DNA of 64,000 bases from contig JAFQSX010000002.1 of NCBI GenBank assembly GCA_017409345.1, forward strand, positions 1 through 64,000. The letters are read 5' to 3'. The position numbers and the translations under genes were made by a program. This document shows positions 18,088 to 27,430 of this stretch, piece by piece. Source of the DNA: Muribaculaceae bacterium (lineage in GTDB: Bacteria; Bacteroidota; Bacteroidia; Bacteroidales; Muribaculaceae). The number at the start of each line of letters is the position of its first letter. Positions within the stretch are counted from its first letter, which is position 1. The notes under the pieces were generated by a model. It made no database searches. It saw only the letters and a program-made list of their open reading frames with translations, and was not told the origin of the DNA.

Positions 18088-18281
18088 AAAAGTTTCTTCA
18101 TTTTCGCAAGTCATAATTTCCTCAAGCAAGAGTTCCTCTTGGGTAAAATTTCATATTATACTACTATTTTTTGCTGTTTGCATCAAGCAATCATAACTAT
18201 TAACTCATTTTATATCATAGTGTCAAGAAAAATGTGTAACTTTGCAAGATAAATTGCTAATAAAATAATTTAAAATATATT
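18088..18281 (+). promoter_or_regulatory. glyS upstream region and promoter
   Basis: No gene. The -7 element TAACTTTG is at 18237-18244, 38 bp before the glyS ATG. No good -33 box is seen at the usual distance. Confidence 0.55.
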
Positions 18282-19826
18282 ATGGCTCAACAAGAAGATG
18301 TTTTTAAGAAAATCGTTTCACACGCCAAGGAATACGGTTTTGTTTTTCAATCAAGTGAAATTTATGATGGTTTAGGTGCTGTTTATGACTACGGCCAAAA
18401 CGGTGTCGAACTCAAAAACAATATCAAACGCTACTGGTGGGACGCCATGACATTGTTAAACGACAATATCGTAGGTATCGACTCTGCAATCTTCATGCAC
18501 CCCACTATTTGGAAGGCTTCAGGTCACGTTGATGCATTCAATGACCCATTGATCGACAACAAAGACTCTAAAAAACGCTATCGTGCCGACGTTCTTATCG
18601 AAGAAGAACTCGCTAAGATGGACGACAAAATTGAAAAAGAGGTCGCTAAAGCACGCAAACGTTTTGGCGAAAGTTTTGACGAAGCCCTCTTCCGCGAAAC
18701 CAATCCTCGCATTCAAGAAATAGCAGCCAAACGCGAAGCTCTTCACACTCGTTTCGCTGCTGCTCTCAACGATAACAATCTCGAAGAATTACGTCAAATC
18801 ATCATTGACCAAGAAATCGCGTGCCCTATCTCAGGTACAAAAAACTGGACTGAAGTGCGTCAATTCAACCTCATGTTCAAAACTGAAATGGGTAGCACTG
18901 CCGACGGCGCTATGGGCGTATATCTTCGTCCCGAAACTGCACAAGGTATCTTCGTAAACTACCTCAACGTGCAAAAGACCGGCCGCATGCGTCTTCCTTT
19001 CGGTATCGCTCAAATTGGTAAAGCATTCCGTAACGAAATCGTGGCTCGTCAATTCATCTTCCGTATGCGCGAATTCGAACAAATGGAAATGCAATTCTTT
19101 GTGCGTCCTGGTGAAGAACTCAATTGGTTTGCAAAATGGAAAGAAACACGTCTAAAATGGCACAAAGCGCTCGGTCTTGGCGACCACAAATATCGCTACC
19201 ACGACCACGACAAACTCGCTCACTACGCAAACGCTGCTACCGATATCGAGTTTGAAATGCCATTCGGTTTCAAAGAAGTTGAAGGTATCCACTCTCGTAC
19301 AAACTTCGACCTCTCTCAACACGAAAAATATTCAGGCAAAAATATCAAATATTTCGATCCCGAATTGAACGAATCATACGTTCCTTACGTTATCGAAACA
19401 TCAATCGGTGTTGACCGCATGTTCCTTTCTGTTCTTTGCTCTTCTTATGAAGAACAAAAACTCGAAGGTGGCGACACTCGCGTTGTTCTTCACTTGCCAG
19501 CCCCATTAGCTCCTGTGAAATGCGCGGTTATGCCATTAGTTCGCAAAGACGGTCTTCCCGAAAAAGCTCGCGAAATCGTTAACGACCTTAAGTTTGACTT
19601 CGCTACTCACTACGAAGAAAAAGACTCAATCGGTAAACGTTATCGTCGTCAAGATGCTATCGGTACTCCATTCTGTATCACCGTTGACCACCAAACTCTT
19701 GAAGATGGCACAGTGACTCTTCGTGAACGTGATTCAATGACTCAATCACGCGTAGCAATCGCTGACCTACACAAGTTGATTCACGACAATGTGAGCCTCA
19801 ATGCACTTCTTCGCAAATTGGGATAA
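18282..19826 (+). CDS. glyS: Glycyl-tRNA synthetase (single-chain type)
   Basis: 514 residues, the alpha2-type class II glycyl-tRNA synthetase that charges tRNA-Gly with glycine and ATP. The N-terminus (MAQQEDVFKKIVSHAKEYGF) and YDGLGAVYDYGQNGVELK motif 1 region are diagnostic. Class II motif 2 is seen as FRNEIVARQFIFRMREFEQMEM and motif 3 as the ETSIGVDRMFL segment. The anticodon-binding domain begins near 420 (APVKCAVMPLV). Length is normal for the family. Codon use is strongly biased, as expected of a highly expressed gene. The FKBP lipoprotein gene follows after 18 bp and is probably in the same transcript. Confidence 0.95.
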   Translation: MAQQEDVFKKIVSHAKEYGFVFQSSEIYDGLGAVYDYGQNGVELKNNIKRYWWDAMTLLNDNIVGIDSAIFMHPTIWKASGHVDAFNDPLIDNKDSKKRYRADVLIEEELAKMDDKIEKEVAKARKRFGESFDEALFRETNPRIQEIAAKREALHTRFAAALNDNNLEELRQIIIDQEIACPISGTKNWTEVRQFNLMFKTEMGSTADGAMGVYLRPETAQGIFVNYLNVQKTGRMRLPFGIAQIGKAFRNEIVARQFIFRMREFEQMEMQFFVRPGEELNWFAKWKETRLKWHKALGLGDHKYRYHDHDKLAHYANAATDIEFEMPFGFKEVEGIHSRTNFDLSQHEKYSGKNIKYFDPELNESYVPYVIETSIGVDRMFLSVLCSSYEEQKLEGGDTRVVLHLPAPLAPVKCAVMPLVRKDGLPEKAREIVNDLKFDFATHYEEKDSIGKRYRRQDAIGTPFCITVDHQTLEDGTVTLRERDSMTQSRVAIADLHKLIHDNVSLNALLRKLG

Positions 19827-19844
19827 TAACAACAAATCATTAAG

Positions 19845-20402
19845 ATGAAAAAATTACCTCTCTTATTTATATTTGCTTTTGCAGCATTAATCTATAGCTG
19901 TTCGACCGGTGAAGAAAGCACTTGGGACGAATACGAAGATTGGCGCATAACCAATGAGACTTGGTTTGCCGAGCAACAAAATCGCACCGATGCCAACGGC
20001 TCAAAATATTACAACAAGCTCGTTCCGGCATGGGATACAAGCCAATGTGTACTCATTCACTATTTCAACGACCGCAAGTTGACCGAGGGGAATCTATCTC
20101 CCCTTTACACAAGCACCGTTGATGTGAAATATAAAGGTAGCTTGTATAATGATGTGCCTTTTGACTCATCTTACACCAACACCGCTGCATATGGCGATAG
20201 CCTATATCGCACACAATGCAACCAGGTGATTCAAGGGTGGACAGTCGCTCTCGAAGATATGCGCGTGGGCGATAGTTGCGAGGTAGTTATACCCTACACT
20301 ATGGCTTATGGAGCTCAAAGTTCAGGACTCATCAAGCCTTACAGCGCATTGAAATTCCACATCAAATTAGTAGATATCCCATTCTACCAAATCAAAGACT
20401 AA
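19845..20402 (+). CDS. FKBP-type peptidyl-prolyl isomerase lipoprotein
   Basis: 185 residues. Signal peptide with lipobox (LIYSC, Cys near 19). The FKBP domain fills the C-terminal half: VDVKYKGSLYNDVPFDSSY, VIQGWTVALEDMRVGDSCEVVIPYTMAYG and a final LKFHIKLVDI strand. Several typical active-site aromatic positions (Y in VKYKG, F in PFDSS, W in GWTVAL, Y in MAYG) are retained, so it is probably an active isomerase folding outer-membrane or periplasmic proteins. It follows glyS by 18 bp and ends at a strong hairpin. Confidence 0.88.
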   Translation: MKKLPLLFIFAFAALIYSCSTGEESTWDEYEDWRITNETWFAEQQNRTDANGSKYYNKLVPAWDTSQCVLIHYFNDRKLTEGNLSPLYTSTVDVKYKGSLYNDVPFDSSYTNTAAYGDSLYRTQCNQVIQGWTVALEDMRVGDSCEVVIPYTMAYGAQSSGLIKPYSALKFHIKLVDIPFYQIKD

Positions 20403-20424
20403 ACAACACTCTTCATAAAAAGAA

Positions 20425-20462
20425 CCAGCCTCGCACCACAAAATGCGAGGCTGGGTTGCTTT
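20425..20462 (+). terminator. Terminator after glyS-FKBP operon
   Basis: 11-bp stem 20425-20435 / 20444-20454 (CCAGCCTCGCA and complement), 8-nt loop, then GTTGCTTTTG. Confidence 0.7.
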
Positions 20463-20499
20463 TGCGCATTGTTTAGGTAATTCTTGGCTGCAAATGTTA

Positions 20500-21123
20500 C
20501 TACTTCCAATCTATTGCAAGTGCTTTGAATTTCCATTTAAGTGTAGTGAGATCTTTTACTGGATAATAACACTGCACCGATTTCCCATTTTCATCGTAGG
20601 CTATGTTTGTCACTAATGTAACTCCTATATAATAACCATCAGTATCTCTTATCGGACCCACTCCATATCCTCGTTTACCACTCGTTGTATATCCCATCAA
20701 ATGCGACATCTCGCCATTATAAGGAGAAGCCACAACCTGTTCTCCCGAATAACATGGCAACTGCTTGCATACCTCCACTACACTTTGCACATAATATTTC
20801 TCACCTGGAGTCAGCCCATAATCAGCAATCCAATCGCCAAAGGTGGCAATACTCCAACGAGCATCAGCATCTACATATGTATAACCATAAACCGAATCTG
20901 TACGAATGGAATAATCGTCCGAATCGTCCGATTGTGAGTTTCTCGAATAAACATAATTATTATATACTGCAACCAAATCTTGTTCAGTATTATAATGTGT
21001 GACATCCTCATTTTCAAGATAAATCACTTTACCATCTTCCATCAATACTCTTTTATGCTCCACATCCTCTGAACACGCCGTCAACACGCACACTATAACA
21101 CTCAACAAAAATACTTTTTTCAT
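20500..21123 (-). CDS. Lipoprotein, unknown function
   Basis: 207 residues with a lipoprotein signal peptide (MKKVFLLSVIVCVLTAC, lipid cysteine at 17). The mature part has no recognised domain; it includes PGEKYYVQSVVEVCKQLPCYSG and a late VTNIAYDENGKSVQCYYPV, so a disulfide is possible. Its leader contains ACAATATAAATTGT at 21135-21148, nearly identical to a palindrome before the neighbouring BspA gene, which hints at shared control by the TetR regulator at 22830. It may be expressed from its own promoter or after the BspA gene (65-bp gap). Confidence 0.65.
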   Translation of the reverse strand: MKKVFLLSVIVCVLTACSEDVEHKRVLMEDGKVIYLENEDVTHYNTEQDLVAVYNNYVYSRNSQSDDSDDYSIRTDSVYGYTYVDADARWSIATFGDWIADYGLTPGEKYYVQSVVEVCKQLPCYSGEQVVASPYNGEMSHLMGYTTSGKRGYGVGPIRDTDGYYIGVTLVTNIAYDENGKSVQCYYPVKDLTTLKWKFKALAIDWK

Positions 21124-21134
21124 AAAATTTAATC

Positions 21135-21148
21135 ACAATATAAATTGT
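21135..21148. promoter_or_regulatory. Candidate TetR operator before the lipoprotein gene
   Basis: ACAAT-ATAA-ATTGT dyad 12 bp before the start codon; 13 of 14 bases match the dyad at 22672-22685. Confidence 0.35.
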
Positions 21149-21188
21149 AACGCACTACATGCATTTAATATTGTTTTCAAGATTTGCG

Positions 21189-22637
21189 TTACATTACTTT
21201 TTTTATACAATTTCCTATTTGCACAATATAAGTTCTTTGGGGAATTTCAATTGAACAACTTGAAGAATATATTTTCCCACATTGAATCATTTGCCCATCT
21301 ATTGTATAAACAGAATAAGATACCGGCAATTCAATATCGTTCAATATTTCGATATTCAAATTACCATTAGCCCAATATACTTTTGATTGATTTGGGATGT
21401 CTATTTTTACTCCATATATACCAGCTTCAGGGAATTCATCCGTCTCGATAAAGTTATTAAAATAACTCCACCCTTGCGCATTGCGATATAAATCGGCTGA
21501 ACCTACGGGAACATAAACAGGTATATCAGTAGATGTAAGTCCCCCAAAAGAATAAACCCCAGAATTATCAGGATCTTCATCGCAAAATGGAGGAATTAGT
21601 GATTTTGAATAAATCGTCTTGAGATTTTTCCAATATCTACAACACCCTCCACCTATATATTGTAATGATTCAGGAAAAACTATAGAATCAGGATTACAAT
21701 AATGAAAAGCGGTATGACCTATTGTTTTTAGTCCTTCTGGGAATTTGATATTTTTTAATGCAAAGCACCATTGAAAAGCATAATCACTAATGATTTCAAC
21801 GTTTTCGGGTATATTCACTTTTTCAAGCACATTGCAAAATGAAGCAAAGTTGGCTGGTATTTTTTTAATACCGTCAGGCAATCGAAGTTCTTTTAAACTA
21901 TCACACAAACTGAACACAAATCCTTCTAATTCCAAACAAGTATTTGGCAATAAAACTTTCTTTAATTCCCCGGAACCATGAAATGCTGCATTTTCTATAC
22001 ATTCCAACCCTTCACGAAAAACAACCTCTTCCATACGAGTATTATAAAATGCACATTGTTTTATTTTACGAAGTGTAGAAGGCAATACCAATTTCTTGAA
22101 GTTTTGGCAATTAACAAAACATTGAGCTGGTATTTCTATTACTCCTTCCGGAATAATAAGTGGATCAACATTTAGCCAATGACAATTTGCAAAACTATAT
22201 ATATTAAGTTTACGTAAAGATTCCGGCAAATTGATTTCTTCCAATTGCATATAATTGAATGCCGATTTGCCTATTTCAACAATATTATCCGGAAGCATTA
22301 TTTTTTTTATTCCCAAATAGATTGTTTGATCTACTTCCCAGTATTGCTTATTTACATCAGATAATGCATAATCAGGAATTTTATTATTTTCAACTTGTGC
22401 ATTCTCTAAATTAAGCACGCTTAGTTTGCCATAAAAAGCACATTCCCACATTGTTCGGAAATCCGTAGCATTAATTGGACCAGTCACGCTTAATGAGTCA
22501 ACTTTATCCCAACTTTCACCTAAGACTGTTCTTAATTGACCATATTCAGAAACTTTTGCATCAAATGCAACAACTTGTGCATTTGAATACAAATTAAAAC
22601 AAATGATTAAATAAAATAGCAATAATTTCTTTTTCAT
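21189..22637 (-). CDS. BspA-type leucine-rich repeat surface protein
   Basis: 482 residues. Signal peptide to about residue 20 (LYSNAQ). Residues about 50-395 hold some twelve LRR_5 (Treponema/BspA type) repeats with the pattern L-x-x-I-x-L-P-x-x-L-x-x-I-x-x-x-A-F-x-x-C, for example LPESLRKLNIYSFANC. The tail from about 410 includes YSVYTIDGQMIQCGK and ends YIVQIGNCIKKVM, like a short T9SS type A sorting signal. BspA proteins bind host or bacterial surfaces in oral and gut Bacteroidales. A perfect 12-bp palindrome lies 28 bp upstream, between this gene and the divergent TetR regulator. Confidence 0.85.
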   Translation of the reverse strand: MKKKLLLFYLIICFNLYSNAQVVAFDAKVSEYGQLRTVLGESWDKVDSLSVTGPINATDFRTMWECAFYGKLSVLNLENAQVENNKIPDYALSDVNKQYWEVDQTIYLGIKKIMLPDNIVEIGKSAFNYMQLEEINLPESLRKLNIYSFANCHWLNVDPLIIPEGVIEIPAQCFVNCQNFKKLVLPSTLRKIKQCAFYNTRMEEVVFREGLECIENAAFHGSGELKKVLLPNTCLELEGFVFSLCDSLKELRLPDGIKKIPANFASFCNVLEKVNIPENVEIISDYAFQWCFALKNIKFPEGLKTIGHTAFHYCNPDSIVFPESLQYIGGGCCRYWKNLKTIYSKSLIPPFCDEDPDNSGVYSFGGLTSTDIPVYVPVGSADLYRNAQGWSYFNNFIETDEFPEAGIYGVKIDIPNQSKVYWANGNLNIEILNDIELPVSYSVYTIDGQMIQCGKIYSSSCSIEIPQRTYIVQIGNCIKKVM

Positions 22638-22664
22638 ACCACCGATATTTTTACTTCAAACAAT

Positions 22665-22692
22665 ATTATATACAATATACATTGTATATAAT
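22665..22692. promoter_or_regulatory. Palindrome before the BspA gene, candidate operator
   Basis: Perfect 12-bp arms ATTATATACAAT (22665-22676) and complement (22681-22692) around a 4-bp centre. A related 10-bp palindrome ACAATATTGT is at 22746-22755 just before the tetR promoter. Confidence 0.45.
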
Positions 22693-22774
22693 GGCACGAA
22701 TATACTATTATTTGACAAATTAAACAAATATAACAGTCAATTTATACAATATTGTTTGCATAAATTGACAATTA

Positions 22775-22807
22775 TTTATCATATCTTTTAAAATTTCATT
22801 ATCTTTG
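22775..22807 (+). promoter_or_regulatory. Promoter of the TetR-family gene
   Basis: TATCTTTG at 22800-22807 with TTTA at 22775-22778 (21-bp spacing), 22 bp before the start codon. Confidence 0.55.
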
Positions 22808-22829
22808 TAAAATAAACAATAATTTTCAT

Positions 22830-23531
22830 ATGACAGAAGATAAGAAACGACGACCAAGGAGGTCAAAGGCAAATCTAATAGAATGCATTAATAATGCAGC
22901 CGAAGATCAGATAAAAAAAGATGGTTTTTCCAATGTGCTGGTAACAGATATTATTAAACGCGCCAAAATCGAGCCTGCGGTTTTTTACAATCGCTTTGAG
23001 AATTTAGAATCATTTATGAGTGAATTTGTAAAAAGATATGATTATTGGTTTAGCGATATATTGAAAGACGTCAATTCTCAAGCAACAAATAGTGATAATC
23101 TAACAGCTATTCTTCAACACCTATTTCAAGAGCTTAATAATGATTCTATAATGCTCGAACTTCTTAGATGGGAAGTTGCTAACAATAATAGCATTACCAC
23201 ACGAACAGCAATGTTACGAGAAGTTCATATTTTACCATTAGTAACCGAATTCGAGGCTAGATTCAAAGAAAAAGATATCGATATCGCTGCACTAACTGCC
23301 TTGATAATAGGAGGCTTATATTATTTATCACTACACAAAGACCGGAGCCCGTTTAGCGGTATTGACATAAACAACGAAAATGGCTCGAAGCGAATTCTCA
23401 ACGCAATAAAATATTTCATTGATAAAATTTATGAAGAAGACAAACTATATAAAGAGAAAATATCTATCGCCGACAAACTAAAAGAAGCAGGCATAAGCGA
23501 TGATATTATTCACCAATCTGTTTGGGCTTAA
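22830..23531 (+). CDS. TetR-family transcriptional regulator
   Basis: 233 residues. A basic N-terminus (KKRRPRRSK) leads into a TetR helix-turn-helix at about 14-62; the recognition region is VTDIIKRAKIEPAVFYNRFENLESFM, matching the family pattern with A-x-F/Y-x-x-F. The rest is the all-helical ligand-binding and dimerisation domain. The ligand is unknown. It is divergent from the BspA gene, and palindromes with shared ACAAT/ATTGT half-sites lie before both genes and before the lipoprotein gene at 20500, consistent with autoregulation and control of those two surface proteins (inference). Confidence 0.85.
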   Translation: MTEDKKRRPRRSKANLIECINNAAEDQIKKDGFSNVLVTDIIKRAKIEPAVFYNRFENLESFMSEFVKRYDYWFSDILKDVNSQATNSDNLTAILQHLFQELNNDSIMLELLRWEVANNNSITTRTAMLREVHILPLVTEFEARFKEKDIDIAALTALIIGGLYYLSLHKDRSPFSGIDINNENGSKRILNAIKYFIDKIYEEDKLYKEKISIADKLKEAGISDDIIHQSVWA

Positions 23532-23663
23532 GACTCAGCCTTGATTCATTCATTTCCATTAAACATTCCAAAGCCTTACTCAATATTGGCTTTACGGTTT
23601 GCATAAACAATCCATCAGGCTTCATTATCAAATACCATCTTTATATATTAACATTAAACACAA

Positions 23664-23696
23664 ATTATGCTAATCGCATAATTCGATTAGCATAAT
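23664..23696. terminator. Hairpin between tetR and aspD
   Basis: Perfect 13-bp inverted repeat ATTATGCTAATCG / complement at 23664-23676 and 23684-23696 with a 7-nt loop. It lies between convergent genes and could serve as a bidirectional terminator, but no strong T tract follows on either strand. Confidence 0.4.
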
Positions 23697-23731
23697 CTGA
23701 TTTATAGCGTTTCAACAACTACAATTCCTAA

Positions 23732-25444
23732 TTATTTTGTTTTATCGCAGGTTGTTTTCCCACGGAATTCATCGTGGTATTCGTTGAGGATTGTGCGTAT
23801 TGCGGTGCCTATTTTGAGGTAGGATTTGCGGTCGAGGTTGGCGAGAGATATGCGCACCGACCAATCGGGACCGGCAAAGCCGTCGCCATTCAATAACACT
23901 ACTGCCGTTTCGTTGGCAAGGCGTATCACAAAGTCGAGGGGTTCATAATTCTTGGCAAGGAACTCACAAAATTCATCTCCATAGATGCGTTTTGCCCACA
24001 CCATTATATCCATTTCAGAATAATATCCTGCACGCAAGGGGTCGGGCTTGAGAGTGAAGCCTGTAGTTTTCCACAAAGCATCTAATCGATTATTGATAAT
24101 CGTTTGCATTCGTGTTTTATACACGTTCTCTCTATCAAGCAACGAATAGGCAGCAAAGAGCGACATTTGCATTTGTTGAGGCGTTGATAATCCGGCAGTG
24201 TGGTTGAGTGCCACCATGCGACTGTCAGCCACCATGCGGTCGATAAACTTCATTTTTTCAGGTTCAAGAGTGAGCGATCCATAACGAGTGTTCAATGCTT
24301 TCTTGTTTTTGTCGCAAAGATGTTCAATGAGCGCATCAAAAATATTTAGTTGATTTAGAGCAATCACTGCAAGCCGCCACCCTGTCGCTCCGAAATATTT
24401 AGAGAATGAATAAACAGTCATGGTGTTGTGAGGCAATCGATACATCAACGACTTAAACTCAGGTACGAATGTGCCATACACATCATCAGTCACAATCATC
24501 AAGTCATGATTATCCTTATGCACCACATCGGCAATGCGGTCGAGCGTATGATTCGAAAGTGTGTATGAAGGTGGATTGCTTGGATTTACAACACAGAGCA
24601 ACTTCACTTCCTTATCACGCAATTTATCTATCTCCTCATCGGGATATTGCCAATAGTGCAAGCCATCTTTTTCAATCTTATTGGCACTAATATTAATAAC
24701 ATTAAAGCCAAATCGTTCGAGATGAGGAATTTCAAGATAAGGGGTAAATACCGGCGTCATCAATGCTATCGTGTCACCTTTTCGAAGCAATCGGTTTTCA
24801 TAAAGCGAATCAAAGGCATAACACATTGCAGCCGTGCCACCTTCAACGGCAAACAAATCATACACCCTACTCTTGCATTCGCAACCGCAATCTTTACCCT
24901 CCTTACATTCACAATCATCGTCACATTGGCAATCGCCCATCTCTTTGGCGAGATAATCGCGCACAAGAAGTTCGGTGTAATGCAAAATGCGGTCGGGTGT
25001 GGGATATTGATCCCCGATTACAGCCTCAGCCCATTCATGAGCTACATCATTGGGATCGGCATTGTGGTTTATAATCAGATATTCAAACGCTCCACGCAAT
25101 AGGTCGGCACCCTCTACATTACGATTATTGCCGAGAAACAGGCGGAAACGCTCTCCGATACCCTCTTTTGAAGGTATTCCGGCAATTCCGTCGCCCACAT
25201 CTTTTGTGCGACGACATTCATCTAATGCCCATCTGCCCAACAAGAAAAAGGCTTCGCGTGGAGTAGTTGCAATCCAATTGGGATTGCCGCGTCCGGCATT
25301 CAAAAACGTTGCCGATGATTTGCGAGCATCTTCATGCGCCATTTCGATAAGACGATTTTTTATCTCAAACGGACTCATTTTCTCAAGCTCACGTTCTAAT
25401 TTTCTTTTTTCTGTACATTTACAGTTCGATTCTTTGTTTTCCAT
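23732..25444 (-). CDS. aspD: Aspartate 4-decarboxylase with Cys-rich insertion
   Basis: 570 residues, fold-type I PLP enzyme of the bifunctional aspartate aminotransferase / L-aspartate 4-decarboxylase family, which turns aspartate into alanine and CO2. Signatures: LNAGRGNPNW (48-57), FAVEGGTAAMCYAFDSL (198-214), VNPSNPPSYTL (286-296), DDVYGTF (320-326) and the PLP lysine K349 in YSFSKYFGATGWR. An unusual segment at 172-190 contains seven cysteines in nineteen residues (CQCDDDCEC to CGCECK), with another CKC at 8-10; it sits just before the conserved FAVEGG strand where relatives have a short loop. aspT lies 38 bp upstream in the same direction, so the two form an operon that can generate proton-motive force by aspartate:alanine exchange. 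Confidence 0.9.
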   Translation of the reverse strand: MENKESNCKCTEKRKLERELEKMSPFEIKNRLIEMAHEDARKSSATFLNAGRGNPNWIATTPREAFFLLGRWALDECRRTKDVGDGIAGIPSKEGIGERFRLFLGNNRNVEGADLLRGAFEYLIINHNADPNDVAHEWAEAVIGDQYPTPDRILHYTELLVRDYLAKEMGDCQCDDDCECKEGKDCGCECKSRVYDLFAVEGGTAAMCYAFDSLYENRLLRKGDTIALMTPVFTPYLEIPHLERFGFNVINISANKIEKDGLHYWQYPDEEIDKLRDKEVKLLCVVNPSNPPSYTLSNHTLDRIADVVHKDNHDLMIVTDDVYGTFVPEFKSLMYRLPHNTMTVYSFSKYFGATGWRLAVIALNQLNIFDALIEHLCDKNKKALNTRYGSLTLEPEKMKFIDRMVADSRMVALNHTAGLSTPQQMQMSLFAAYSLLDRENVYKTRMQTIINNRLDALWKTTGFTLKPDPLRAGYYSEMDIMVWAKRIYGDEFCEFLAKNYEPLDFVIRLANETAVVLLNGDGFAGPDWSVRISLANLDRKSYLKIGTAIRTILNEYHDEFRGKTTCDKTK

Positions 25445-25482
25445 ACAATCTTTATTTATGAATTATAAATTATAAACTAACC

Positions 25483-27183
25483 TCAAGCCATCATCAACAC
25501 TATAGCCACACCCCACAAAATCAACAATGTGTTACCAACAGCATATGTCACAGTATAGCCCATTGCCGGTATTGAACTTTGAAGCGAATCTTGAATCGCG
25601 CCAAGAGCAGCAGTTGTTGTACGCCCACCGGCACAACACCCAAGATTTATTGCCGGATGAAATTTGAATATCTTTGCACCCATCCACAATCCTATAAATA
25701 ATGGAATAGATGTGGCAAGAACTCCGGCTACAAACAACATTATACCCACTTTTTCTATACCATGAATAAAGGTAGGTCCGGCTGTGATTCCCACTACTGC
25801 GATAAACATATTCAACCCAAGATTATTGAGAATCCACAATGCCGGTTGAGGTATACCTCCAAACGTAGGCCGTTTTGAACGAAGCCAACCAAACACTAAT
25901 CCTGCAATCAACGCTCCTCCACTCGTACTGAGGCTGATAGGAACACCTCCAAGATGCAATGTCAATGCTCCAATAATACCACCAATCACAATTCCAAGAC
26001 CAACAAACACAAGGTCGGTTTGATTTGTCGGACGGTCGACATAACCCATTTGCGGAGCAGCCTCATTCACTTCGCGAGCAAGGCCGTTAATTGTCACCAT
26101 ATCTCCCGCACATAATTCAGTTTGCGCAAGTACCGGAATTTCAACGCCACCTCGGCTGATTGATTTGACAATAACACCTGCCATAAATGGTTTAGCGCGA
26201 AGTTCATCAACGGTAATGCCATCAACGGTCTTTTTTGTCAGCATCACTCTCACTTGTTCAATGGGGAATGAAAGCAAATCATTGTCAGCCACTTCTGTAC
26301 CAATCCAGCTTTCATCTTCAATCACATATTCGCGGCGGCCACTCAACACTATCTCATCGCCTTTTTTCACAATAGTAGTAAAATCGGGGTCTACAATATT
26401 GCCATCAATACGCAATCTTTCGACAAACACTCGGCGATTCATTTTCTTGATATAATCTTCAATCTCTGCCACAGTGCGATTAGTGTCGAAATAAGATGAT
26501 TCGGCACGATAGGCACGAAACACCACTTGACGATTTGAATCGATATAAGAAGGATCGCTTGCAATACTACTTTGATTGAGTTGTGCAGCTAATTGAGCCG
26601 TTTGCGCTTTCACCTTATCCAAGCCACCGAGCAAACGAGGCCCGATATTGCCAAGAATATATGCCGAGCCAATTGTACCAAATATATACGTTACGGCATA
26701 GCACACCGGTATCATATCGGTCCACATCTTTTTATCGGCAGCCGAGGCATCGAGTGTTGCGATAGTATCGCCACCCACACCTATCACGGCCGAGATTGTT
26801 TGTGCGCCACTCAACAGTCCTGCTGCCTCACCGGGTGAATATCCAAATAGTTTGGCTATACCAAATGTCACCAACAAACACACCACACACAAAGCAACGG
26901 CAAAGCCCACTTGTTTCAACCCCGACCCTCGCAATGAGCGAAAGAATTGAGGCCCCACACTATACCCTATCGCAAATAGGAATAACAGGAAAAATACCGA
27001 TTTCAAAGGACCGGAAATAGGAATATCCATCTGCCCAACCAGTACTCCCACAAGCAACACCGATGTCACAGTGCCAAGCGAAAAAGATTTATACTTCAGT
27101 TTCCCTATCCAGAAACCGATACCGATAGTCAAAAATATCGCCAATGAGGGATATTCTCGAAAAAGATGAACTACAGAATCCAT
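25483..27183 (-). CDS. aspT: Aspartate:alanine exchanger
   Basis: 566 residues from the ATG at 27183; the frame continues to a GTG at 27192, but the ATG is preferred. The architecture is that of the AAE transporter family: about five N-terminal helices ([25 protein letters not shown]), two cytoplasmic TrkA-C (RCK-C) domains around 210-290 and 295-375 ([33 protein letters not shown]), and five C-terminal helices with [15 protein letters not shown]. Family members exchange aspartate for alanine, and the decarboxylase 38 bp downstream makes that function very likely. Together they yield one proton consumed per cycle and a membrane potential. Confidence 0.88.
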   Translation of the reverse strand: MDSVVHLFREYPSLAIFLTIGIGFWIGKLKYKSFSLGTVTSVLLVGVLVGQMDIPISGPLKSVFFLLFLFAIGYSVGPQFFRSLRGSGLKQVGFAVALCVVCLLVTFGIAKLFGYSPGEAAGLLSGAQTISAVIGVGGDTIATLDASAADKKMWTDMIPVCYAVTYIFGTIGSAYILGNIGPRLLGGLDKVKAQTAQLAAQLNQSSIASDPSYIDSNRQVVFRAYRAESSYFDTNRTVAEIEDYIKKMNRRVFVERLRIDGNIVDPDFTTIVKKGDEIVLSGRREYVIEDESWIGTEVADNDLLSFPIEQVRVMLTKKTVDGITVDELRAKPFMAGVIVKSISRGGVEIPVLAQTELCAGDMVTINGLAREVNEAAPQMGYVDRPTNQTDLVFVGLGIVIGGIIGALTLHLGGVPISLSTSGGALIAGLVFGWLRSKRPTFGGIPQPALWILNNLGLNMFIAVVGITAGPTFIHGIEKVGIMLFVAGVLATSIPLFIGLWMGAKIFKFHPAINLGCCAGGRTTTAALGAIQDSLQSSIPAMGYTVTYAVGNTLLILWGVAIVLMMA

Positions 27184-27192
27184 AATATACAC

Positions 27193-27298
27193 TTTTTACA
27201 ATAAAATTCAATTACTGATGCAAAAACACCTCTAATTCACAAATAGTTTCAAAAATCACATATTTTAACCCTGTCCTTTTGAAAACAAATCTAAAAAA
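27193..27298. other. Divergent region between aspT and the DASS gene
   Basis: AT-rich spacer; I see no convincing minus-strand promoter for aspT, only CAAA-rich stretches near 27236-27257. Confidence 0.3.
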
Positions 27299-27331
27299 TT
27301 GGTCATAAATCAAAAAAAAGCCGTAACTTTG
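27299..27331 (+). promoter_or_regulatory. Promoter of the DASS transporter gene
   Basis: TAACTTTG at 27324-27331 and TTGG at 27299-27302 (21-bp spacing). It gives a leader of about 95 nt containing a GTTG-CGA-CAAC hairpin (27355-27365) nested in ACCC/GGGT (27346-27349, 27372-27375). Confidence 0.65.
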
Positions 27332-27430
27332 CACTCGTTTTTGTTACCCCCACTGTTGCGACAACGCTAAAGGGTGAAAATCAAAAGTTTAACATAGATC
27401 CAGTACAAAAACTATTAATTTATATATATT

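Noticed and set aside
24647..25102. Plus-strand frames of 100-151 codons opposite aspD
   Set aside because: They overlap the well-supported decarboxylase and their His/Cys-rich content is a reverse reading of it.
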